From an uncultured Bacteroidales bacterium (lineage in GTDB: Bacteria > Bacteroidota > Bacteroidia > Bacteroidales > Muribaculaceae): 64,000 nt of DNA. Shown piece after piece: positions 26,619-34,187 of the stretch (position 1 is the first letter of the stretch; every line of letters starts with the position of its first letter). The notes beneath the pieces were generated by a model. The model worked only from the letters and a program-made list of their open reading frames with translations. It was not told where the DNA came from and searched no databases. The stretch lies in contig CAMWNG010000002.1 in NCBI GenBank assembly GCA_947175575.1, positions 1 to 64,000 on the forward strand, in the 5' to 3' direction. Made by a program: the position numbers and the translations under genes.

Positions 26619-27878
26619 TCAGCGAGCCAGTACTTTGTTATAAATGTCAATGACTTTCTGTCCGGCCTTGTCCCAGGTGATCTTTGCAACTTCCTCAAGG
26701 CCTTCCTTGCGCATGGTGTTGTACATTGCCGGGGAGGTGATGATGGCGTTGATGGCGTCGGCCATGGCGTCGATGTCCCAGTAGTCGGTCTTGATGACGT
26801 GGTCGAGTATTTCCGCGCATCCGCTCTGTTTGGAGATGATGGATGGCACACCCATCTGCATGGCCTCGAGAGGCGATATGCCGAAAGGTTCGGACACCGA
26901 CGGCATGATATACACATCCGAGGCTTTGAGCATTTCATACACCTGCTTGCCTTTCTGGAAGCCGGGGAAGTGGAAGCGGTCGGAGATGCCGCGACGGGCG
27001 GCGAGGTCGATCATCTTGTCCATCATATCGCCCGAACCGGCCATTACGAAGCGCACGTTGCGATTGTTCTTGAGGACTTTCGCCGCGGCCTCCACGAAAT
27101 ATTCCGGGCCTTTCTGCATGGTGATACGCCCCAGGAAGGTCACTACCTTTTCTTTCGGTTTGGTGACTTCGACGTCAAGGAGTTCCTGCGAGAGGGGTAC
27201 TACGGCATTGTGCACCGTTGTGACCTTGGCGGGGTCGATGCCGTATTTCTCTATGACTGTGTTACGGGTCAGATTCGATACGGTGATGATGTGGTCGGCG
27301 TGCAGCATGCCGTCGCGTTCGATGTTGAACACGGTAGGATTCACGTTGCCGCGCGAGCGATCGTAGTCGGTTGCGTGGACGTGGATCACCAATGGTTTGC
27401 CTGTGACTTGTTTGGCATGGATTCCGGCAGGGTAGGTGAGCCAGTCGTGTGAGTGGATTATGTCGAAGTCGAGCGTGCGTGCTATCACACCGGCGGTGAT
27501 GGAGTAGTTATTGATCTCCTCGAGAAGATTGTCGGGATAGCGGCCGGAGAATTCGAGGCATCCGAGGTCGTTTGTGCGCAGATAGTTGAAATCGGCATAG
27601 AGATGGTCGCGCAGGCGGAAGTAGAGGTCGGGATCCATGACCTTGCCGATGCGCTGCTCCACGTATTCGCGGCTGACGTCGCGCCAAGTGACCGGCACCT
27701 GAGAAGCACCGATGATCTGAGCGAAAGAGCGGTCCTCGTCGCCCCAGGGTTTGGGGATTACGAAGGTTATGTCCATATCGCCGCACTGCGCCATGCCTTG
27801 TGTGAGGCCGTAGGATGCAGTGCCGAGTCCGCCGAGGATATGAGGTGGGAATTCCCACCCGAACATTAAAGCTTTCAT
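26619..27878 (-). CDS. GT4-type glycosyltransferase (glycogen/alpha-glucan synthesis)
   Basis: MKALMFGWEFPPHILGGLGTASYGLTQGMAQ..., HSHDWLTYPAG, SVSEPFGISPLEAMQMGVPSIISKQSG; start set at 27878 rather than the track's 28151. Confidence 0.88.
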   Translation of the reverse strand: MKALMFGWEFPPHILGGLGTASYGLTQGMAQCGDMDITFVIPKPWGDEDRSFAQIIGASQVPVTWRDVSREYVEQRIGKVMDPDLYFRLRDHLYADFNYLRTNDLGCLEFSGRYPDNLLEEINNYSITAGVIARTLDFDIIHSHDWLTYPAGIHAKQVTGKPLVIHVHATDYDRSRGNVNPTVFNIERDGMLHADHIITVSNLTRNTVIEKYGIDPAKVTTVHNAVVPLSQELLDVEVTKPKEKVVTFLGRITMQKGPEYFVEAAAKVLKNNRNVRFVMAGSGDMMDKMIDLAARRGISDRFHFPGFQKGKQVYEMLKASDVYIMPSVSEPFGISPLEAMQMGVPSIISKQSGCAEILDHVIKTDYWDIDAMADAINAIITSPAMYNTMRKEGLEEVAKITWDKAGQKVIDIYNKVLAR

Positions 27879-27907
27879 ATAATTGGTAATCAGGGGGTGG
27901 GACTGAG

Positions 27908-29860
27908 TTAATGGTTGAGTTCGAAACGCTTGATGAGTCGGACGGTGCGGAGCACCTCGGCCACATTGGTGGCATGGCTGACAGCACCGCGTCCGCGGTA
28001 GGGCGGGTTTGCGTCGTAGAGCTGTGAGAGCGAACCTATGCAGCCTTCGGACATCTCGTCCTCGAAACCGATGAGCATGCGGTCTATGTAGCCCACGCCG
28101 CTCATGCCGAACACTTTCAGGTAAGCCGACGCATAGAAGCCCATCAGCCACGGGCGTGCGGGGCCCTGATGCAGGGCATCCTCGCGCTCGGCGGGGCTGC
28201 CGAGGTAGTTGGGCCGGTAGCCGTAGCTCTTGGGCGAGAGGGTACGGAGTCCTTTGGGAGTGAGAAGTTCGCGTGTGACCACATCGAGAACGCTCTTGCG
28301 CTGCCGGCGGTCGAGCGGGGAGTGGTCGAGACCGATAGCCACGGCCATGTTCGGACGCACTTCAGGTGAAGCGTAACGTCCGTCCACATAGTCGTAGAGG
28401 TATCCGGAGTCGTTGAGGAACATGTTGACGAATGGCTGACGCATTTTATCGGCGGCAGCTATCCATGCCTCGCGGCGTTCGGCGAGAGCTTCGTTGCCTT
28501 CGGTGAGTTCGGCGGCAAAACGCAGAGCGTTATACCACAAGGCGTTGAATTCCACCAGATATCCCGAGCGCGGAATTACGGGCCGGCCGTCGTGGTTCGA
28601 GTTCATCCATGACACGGGGCGTTCTGTGCCGTCGGTTGTGAGCAGGCCGTTGTCCGGGTTTACCTTGAGATTGGGATGACCGTCGGCGAGAATGTAGTCG
28701 GTTACTGAAGTCACAAATTCCGTGTAGAGCTGACGTGCGCGTTCGTTGCCTTCGTTTTTGGCGTACTGCTGCACGGCCCAGAGTGCCCAGAGAGGGATGT
28801 CGGGATGTTCGATGCCGTGGATACGGCGCGATTCCTCGCCTGTGGCCATGAAACGCTCGAGAGCATGCATGGCCGTGGTCATGATTTTCTCGAAGTCGTC
28901 GCGATGGTCGATGGCCAGTGTCAGTCCCGGGAGAGCCATGAACGTGTTCCGGGCCAGGACGGTGCCCCAGGGGAATCCCGAGATGATGTACATATTTGCG
29001 CCGTCCTTGATGTAGAACTGCTTTGCGGCGTTTTTAAGACAGTTGAAGAACGATGTTCGGGGAGTGCGGGATGCGATCTCGGCCTCGTACATTTTCTTGA
29101 GGCTGCGGGGCTTTACCTCGCTCACGCCGGCAGAGAAGATTATCGATTCGCCTTTCTTGATGGGGATTTCGAAATAGCCGGGCACCCAGAGGTCCTCGCA
29201 GTAGGGCACACCGCGTTCGAGGTCTTTGACATATTCGATGTCGTTGTACCAGTTCGGTTCGTCGACCCATGTGGGTTTGTGGCTGAACTGCATGTAGAGT
29301 GTGGGGAAGCCGTCATAGAGACAGGTGGCCACACCGTTGTCAACGGGCATCACGTCGCGGTTGATGACATTGTTGGCCATGCACAGGGCGTTGCTCTCGC
29401 GGAAGGCGAGGAACGGCTTGAATCTCAGCACTGTGGGCGAGTGAGCTTCGACGAGGGTATAACGGATGAGGATACGGTTTTCGCTCGAAATGAATATTTT
29501 TTCTTTTGTGAGCACGACCCCGCCAACGCGGAAGGTCATGCGGGGCACACCTTCGCAGTCAAATTCGCGTATATATTTGTGTCCGTTGGGGCTGTAGACG
29601 CCGCCCTTGTAGCGGTGGAGACCCAGATTGAACGGCGCGCCATGCTGAATGACGGTCTCGTCCAGGCTGGACAGCAGCACGTAGGGGTTATGCCCCAGTT
29701 CAGGAATGGGAATCACCAGCAAGCCGTGCTGTTTGCGGGTGTTGCATCCCACCACCGATGTGCAGTGATAAGCCCCCGCCTGATTGGTGCGCAGCATCTC
29801 CATCTGCAGCGACTGATCCAGATTTATCAGCAGGTTCTTATCGAATTTAAGGTAACTCAT
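27908..29860 (-). CDS. glycogen debranching enzyme / amylo-alpha-1,6-glucosidase-like
   Basis: GAYHCTSVVGCNTRKQHGLLVIP, ISGFPWGTVLARNTFMALPGL, YNALRFAAEL. Confidence 0.88.
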   Translation of the reverse strand: MSYLKFDKNLLINLDQSLQMEMLRTNQAGAYHCTSVVGCNTRKQHGLLVIPIPELGHNPYVLLSSLDETVIQHGAPFNLGLHRYKGGVYSPNGHKYIREFDCEGVPRMTFRVGGVVLTKEKIFISSENRILIRYTLVEAHSPTVLRFKPFLAFRESNALCMANNVINRDVMPVDNGVATCLYDGFPTLYMQFSHKPTWVDEPNWYNDIEYVKDLERGVPYCEDLWVPGYFEIPIKKGESIIFSAGVSEVKPRSLKKMYEAEIASRTPRTSFFNCLKNAAKQFYIKDGANMYIISGFPWGTVLARNTFMALPGLTLAIDHRDDFEKIMTTAMHALERFMATGEESRRIHGIEHPDIPLWALWAVQQYAKNEGNERARQLYTEFVTSVTDYILADGHPNLKVNPDNGLLTTDGTERPVSWMNSNHDGRPVIPRSGYLVEFNALWYNALRFAAELTEGNEALAERREAWIAAADKMRQPFVNMFLNDSGYLYDYVDGRYASPEVRPNMAVAIGLDHSPLDRRQRKSVLDVVTRELLTPKGLRTLSPKSYGYRPNYLGSPAEREDALHQGPARPWLMGFYASAYLKVFGMSGVGYIDRMLIGFEDEMSEGCIGSLSQLYDANPPYRGRGAVSHATNVAEVLRTVRLIKRFELNH

Positions 29861-29967
29861 AAATTGTGTTTATGTTATTAGTTTCAGTGTCAGAAATAGG
29901 GTAGGCCGGAGCCGTTTTGGTTATGCAACGCAAATCTACCTCTTTTTTTTGTAAACGCAAAACAAAA

Positions 29968-29996
29968 CCGGAAGTTTTTGATTTGAAAACTTCCGG
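29968..29996 (-). terminator. terminator downstream of the 30.1-34.0 kb gene block
   Basis: CCGGAAGTTTT...AAAACTTCCGG with a T-rich stretch on the reverse strand. Confidence 0.7.
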
Positions 29997-30128
29997 ATGT
30001 ATCAAATGAGATATTTTTTGCAACAATAATGGTGATGAGCCTGCGTGGAGCAAGCAAATCAAAAGGCAATTCGATGGCGGTTATCGATTCGGTCGCGAAG
30101 TCCGCTTGTTACGTATTCGTATTGTATA

Positions 30129-30491
30129 TCAAGTATCATACATACGGAAGAAATCCTCCTCAGACAATGGGTCGGATATGGAGTCTGTTTCCTTGTCAAT
30201 TATCCAATATTTAGGATCTTGATTTGCACCTGAAGCGATAATATAGCGTTGACTATGTCCACAATCATGTATTCCTTTAAGAGTTATTCGATATATACCG
30301 GGGTTGTTGCTGTCATCTGTAATGACAGCATAGTCGTCGCCTAAATACATACACTTATATGTGTCACTCATCGTTATTATGAAGAAGTAAACGATGTATG
30401 ATGATATTAAGACCCCGACTATGAAACAGACGCATAATAAAAAGCGTTTGATCCATTTCAAAATAGACCGGTATGGTTCTGGCAGTCTCAT
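30129..30491 (-). CDS. small membrane protein, candidate immunity protein (family B)
   Basis: N-terminal TM segment; C-terminal PKYWIIDKETDSISDPLSEEDFFRMYDT, paralogous to the next gene. Confidence 0.6.
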   Translation of the reverse strand: MRLPEPYRSILKWIKRFLLCVCFIVGVLISSYIVYFFIITMSDTYKCMYLGDDYAVITDDSNNPGIYRITLKGIHDCGHSQRYIIASGANQDPKYWIIDKETDSISDPLSEEDFFRMYDT

Positions 30492-30494
30492 AAT

Positions 30495-30944
30495 TTAAAT
30501 CCTTCTTAGTTTTAGATTAATATTAAGTCTGTCACACTCGGCGTTAAATGTTTCGAGATCAAACGGACCTGACACTTTATGAGATGTTTTATCTATTATC
30601 CAATAATAGGCACTATCATCCCCATCGGGATATGTGATTTCATTCTTATAGTAAACCGGTTGAATATTTAATAAGCCTTTAGGATGTTGTTCTGCGATTA
30701 TAAAAAGAGAATCCGATGCACATGCATAAATATAAGGAGGCACGCACTCTTTTACAACGCGGTAAACTTCTTTCTCGTAAAAATATTTATCGCCATAATC
30801 CCATAAATAATAATGATGTCCTCCAAATTTCCATGAAAGAACCTCGTATGAAGATAATACTATTACGCAGAGGAAAAACCAGACAATCCAGTGAATTCCC
30901 GAGAACTGACGTACTATCCATGAGTTTTTTATCTTTTCTATCAT
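30495..30944 (-). CDS. small membrane protein, candidate immunity protein (family B)
   Basis: N-terminal TM segment; C-terminal AYYWIIDKTSHKVSGPFDLETFNAECDRL. Confidence 0.6.
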   Translation of the reverse strand: MIEKIKNSWIVRQFSGIHWIVWFFLCVIVLSSYEVLSWKFGGHHYYLWDYGDKYFYEKEVYRVVKECVPPYIYACASDSLFIIAEQHPKGLLNIQPVYYKNEITYPDGDDSAYYWIIDKTSHKVSGPFDLETFNAECDRLNINLKLRRI

Positions 30945-31100
30945 GATTATTTATATAGTAGATTTATGTATCAGCCTGTTTCCCTTTGGCGGTTTGAATC
31001 CTAAATTATTCCATAGACTAATACACCACGATAAAAGTATTTGAGTTTGTACCGGTTGTATATTTCAAGGATTTTCCTTAAAGTTAATCTTATGAAGTTG

Positions 31101-31718
31101 TTAAGGGATTTTGCGGATAAAGACTTCTCCGTCCGGCTTTGTATATTTGATTAGTCCGTAATGCTTGCTGACTACAAATTCCTCCACGTCATCGGTAGTA
31201 GCAAGATTACCGCTGTTCCGAAGATTCACCACAATACAATCGGTAATCGCCTTTTTATTTATTACATAAGTTCGAGGTAGATAATCAGCTGTAATATCAT
31301 AATCTGCCTGATTATCGGAGATTATACGCCCGGGATAATTTGTTTCCATCTTACCCAAATTGCTATAGAACTCTAATTCATCTGTCTCCGCATCTTTGGA
31401 GACAGATATGCGGCCTTTCAAATCTGTATTCTTACCCTTTAAATTAAATTTACAAAATGCTTCAGCCCTATAATTTCCCGGATCGTGATCTATTGAATAA
31501 AAGTAGAAAGGATTCCTGGAATTATGGATCTCGAGTTCGGTGATTTTAAGAGTCTCGATGTTGCCTCTATCTGAATAAAAATACGCCTTATCTCCCGGCT
31601 TGCAATTTGTAACCCATTCCAGTTCATCCTCATTCAGATGAGACATCCGATTATATATTCCTATGCAACTTGTCATGCTAAGAGCAATCAGTGCAAATAT
31701 CAGTTTATAATATTTCAT
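31101..31718 (-). CDS. lipoprotein, candidate immunity protein (family A)
   Basis: MKYYKLIFALIALSMTSCIG lipobox; LNEDELEWV...NSRNPFYFYS...FVVSKHYGLIKYTKPDGEVFIRKIP. Confidence 0.65.
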   Translation of the reverse strand: MKYYKLIFALIALSMTSCIGIYNRMSHLNEDELEWVTNCKPGDKAYFYSDRGNIETLKITELEIHNSRNPFYFYSIDHDPGNYRAEAFCKFNLKGKNTDLKGRISVSKDAETDELEFYSNLGKMETNYPGRIISDNQADYDITADYLPRTYVINKKAITDCIVVNLRNSGNLATTDDVEEFVVSKHYGLIKYTKPDGEVFIRKIP

Positions 31719-32329
31719 TTGAATTCTCTAAAATACTCTACGCCGTTCGATAATTTGACATATATCGGTCCATAATCTCTGGAAATTATATATTCTTGTA
31801 CCTGTTGATTGATAGAATCGGAGCTCTTATGAATGGCATTAGATTCGTTTATAACCAGACAATTACCAGTAGCGTTATTATTGATTAAAACAGTTTCGGA
31901 ATCAAGCGTCTGTAAAGGGTCGTATGTGTATAAATCATTCAGATACGTCTGCACAATGCACTCATCATTAGCATCAAGTTTACTAAGTCGAACTTCTCCT
32001 TTGTACATATTAATACTGTCAGAGAGGATAAAAATATAATATCCGTTGGCATGATTAAATGACTCTCCTTTATTGTGTCCAATATAAAAAGAGCATTTAT
32101 TATTGTGGATATGAGAATAGATTATTTCCATCCTCATTGATTTGCCTGTCTGTGTACTAAAATCAGCACCACCGCTTTTATTCTGAATCCACAGAAGTTC
32201 CTCTTTTGTAAATGATGTGGTGTTCACGAGCGATATGCCCATCTCGACCATAGCGATTGCTACAATAGAGAGAACAATCAGTCCGATTAGAATCCAATCC
32301 GTATACTTTTTGGTATTACTCATAGACAT
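31715..32329 (-). CDS. membrane-anchored protein, candidate immunity protein (family A)
   Basis: N-terminal TM; FTKEELLWIQNK...YIISRDYGPIYVKLSNGVEYFREFK. Confidence 0.65.
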   Translation of the reverse strand: MSMSNTKKYTDWILIGLIVLSIVAIAMVEMGISLVNTTSFTKEELLWIQNKSGGADFSTQTGKSMRMEIIYSHIHNNKCSFYIGHNKGESFNHANGYYIFILSDSINMYKGEVRLSKLDANDECIVQTYLNDLYTYDPLQTLDSETVLINNNATGNCLVINESNAIHKSSDSINQQVQEYIISRDYGPIYVKLSNGVEYFREFK

Positions 32330-32353
32330 TATTGTTCCATTATATAAAATTAC

Positions 32354-33004
32354 TTATTGGAACTTTCTGAAAAAGGTTTCTCCATTCTCAAGTATAAAAT
32401 AGAGTAAGCCGTACTCTTTTGAAAAACAGAATTCATACACCTTGTTTGCACTGTCTGTTTTTTCCAACCGAGGATTTTCAATTTCATTATATAGTGGCTT
32501 AAGTAAAATGCAATTCTTAATGGTTTGATTATCAATTTCCAGATCGCCGGAATATTCTATACTATCCTTAGGAATGTATTCACTGATGGAAGGAATCAAA
32601 GTCCGGTCCTTTTTTAGATCAAACGAATAGCGGCTTCGTGAGCTGAAATACAGTGAGTTGGGGTCTTTAAACCTTGTCAGGCTAAAACTATAATATGACA
32701 CCGAATTACCTATTTTTAGTGTAAAATAATAGATGCCGACAGGATTATATTCTGAGCCCGGCGTGTGGCTAAGGTAAAATGGATTTCTTGAATTCTCGAC
32801 TCTTGTTAACGAAACTTTATAATACGCTTTATCTCCAGATGAATTTTCAAATGTTGCAGGTGAGAATTTTTTAGCATCTTCAATCCAAGTCAGATCCTGT
32901 TCTGTCAGATGTTCCATATGGTCATAATAAAGTCCCCAATCTCTAAGAACGATAAACGCGATGACTGAGCAGACTATTAAAATCAGGATTTGATATTTAT
33001 TCAT
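32354..33004 (-). CDS. membrane-anchored protein, candidate immunity protein (family A)
   Basis: N-terminal TM; LTEQDLTWIEDAKK...ENSRNPFYLS...FCFSKEYGLLYFILENGETFFRKFQ. Confidence 0.65.
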   Translation of the reverse strand: MNKYQILILIVCSVIAFIVLRDWGLYYDHMEHLTEQDLTWIEDAKKFSPATFENSSGDKAYYKVSLTRVENSRNPFYLSHTPGSEYNPVGIYYFTLKIGNSVSYYSFSLTRFKDPNSLYFSSRSRYSFDLKKDRTLIPSISEYIPKDSIEYSGDLEIDNQTIKNCILLKPLYNEIENPRLEKTDSANKVYEFCFSKEYGLLYFILENGETFFRKFQ

Positions 33005-33013
33005 TTTAAGAGA

Positions 33014-34036
33014 TTATTTTGGTCGCAGAGCTTCTACAATTTTATTCATGCTATGAGTGAATGTTCCCTTAACAGGGACGTCGTGTCTTTCACCAATAGC
33101 TGTCATATGTAGAAATAAATTTTGACCTATAGTGACATAATCTGCGGTTATACCAGTTATTCGGGAGGTACTGATATAATTATCAATTTTACATTTCTTA
33201 AATAAGTTTTCTCGTATTCTTGTGGGGAAACTTACTGCCGCAGGATTAAAGGTAATTGCATCCATTCCCGTCGCTAATGCAGCTGCAATAGCTTCACCAC
33301 CGCCTTTTGAATGCCCTATATACGTTACTTCCGCATCACCTTTTTCCTTAATAATTTCACTTAATAGTTTTCTTGCATTATGAACGGCAGCCCTATATTG
33401 AGATGAGATCCCATATAATTGTGTAATATCTTCAATAATGTCCACACTATGAGGATTTGTCCCGGCATATACATAAGCATACTCAGTTTTACCGTCAATA
33501 GTCCGTTCAAAAAGAGCAGATTTAAGTCCATTACCTTCTTGATCGAATGTAATTACAGTTTGGAAATTTGATAACTCCCAATGATATTTTGACAATTCCT
33601 TTAATTCTTTATTATCAGGGGATGTATCTTTGTCATATACCCACAAAGCCATCAATGATGATTCATACTTCGTAGGCTTTTCACCGTCTAAGTCAAGGAA
33701 TTTTACGGGATTGCCTAAGCATAATCCATAAGGAGACGTAGAGGTGAATTTGTAGGCAAGGGGGTCGGGGGTTGTGAATGTGCAGGTGATGGCGTCGTGG
33801 AGGCGGGCGGAGTTGTCGTAGAGTCCTACGCCGTCGAGGTTGATCCACGGTTTGCCGAGGTGGAGGCGGTCTGTGACGGCCTGCCCGGGATACAGGTTCA
33901 CCGGCATCCCTGAGGGGAAGTACGCCATGCGCTGCTCTACCTGATAGGTGTCCACGGTCACATCAGGAAAAGTCTGAGCACAAGTAGTCTTTTGCTCTGA
34001 GAATTGCATCTTAAAGGACTGACTATTAACTCTCAT
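33014..34036 (-). CDS. truncated Rhs-core protein with lipase-like C-terminal tip (candidate polymorphic toxin)
   Basis: Rhs-associated core remnant MAYFPSGMPVNLYPGQAVTDRLHLGKPWINLDGVGLYDNSARLHDAITCTFTTPDPLAYKFTSTSPYGLCLGNPVKFLDLDG, then YVYAGTNPHSVDIIEDITQ...VTYIGHSKGGGEAIAAALATGMDAITFNPA; start at 34036 because the promoter lies at 34058-34090. Confidence 0.75.
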   Translation of the reverse strand: MRVNSQSFKMQFSEQKTTCAQTFPDVTVDTYQVEQRMAYFPSGMPVNLYPGQAVTDRLHLGKPWINLDGVGLYDNSARLHDAITCTFTTPDPLAYKFTSTSPYGLCLGNPVKFLDLDGEKPTKYESSLMALWVYDKDTSPDNKELKELSKYHWELSNFQTVITFDQEGNGLKSALFERTIDGKTEYAYVYAGTNPHSVDIIEDITQLYGISSQYRAAVHNARKLLSEIIKEKGDAEVTYIGHSKGGGEAIAAALATGMDAITFNPAAVSFPTRIRENLFKKCKIDNYISTSRITGITADYVTIGQNLFLHMTAIGERHDVPVKGTFTHSMNKIVEALRPK

Positions 34037-34057
34037 GGCGGAAATGGTTTTAATTCC

Positions 34058-34090
34058 CAAAGATACAACCGAAATTGGATGAATTCCAAA
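34058..34090 (-). promoter_or_regulatory. promoter TTTG-N21-TATCTTTG for the truncated Rhs gene
   Basis: Reverse complement of CAAA (34087-34090) and CAAAGATA (34058-34065). Confidence 0.6.
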
Positions 34091-34187
34091 TAAAATGGAA
34101 TTATTTTGCAATTATTAACTGGTGATACGCGGAGGTATTATGCAACGCAGCCATGACCTGAGGGGGGCATGGCTGCGTAGGGGGTTA

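Noticed and set aside
28805-29881. 358-aa forward ORF
   Set aside because: Antisense shadow of the debranching enzyme gene
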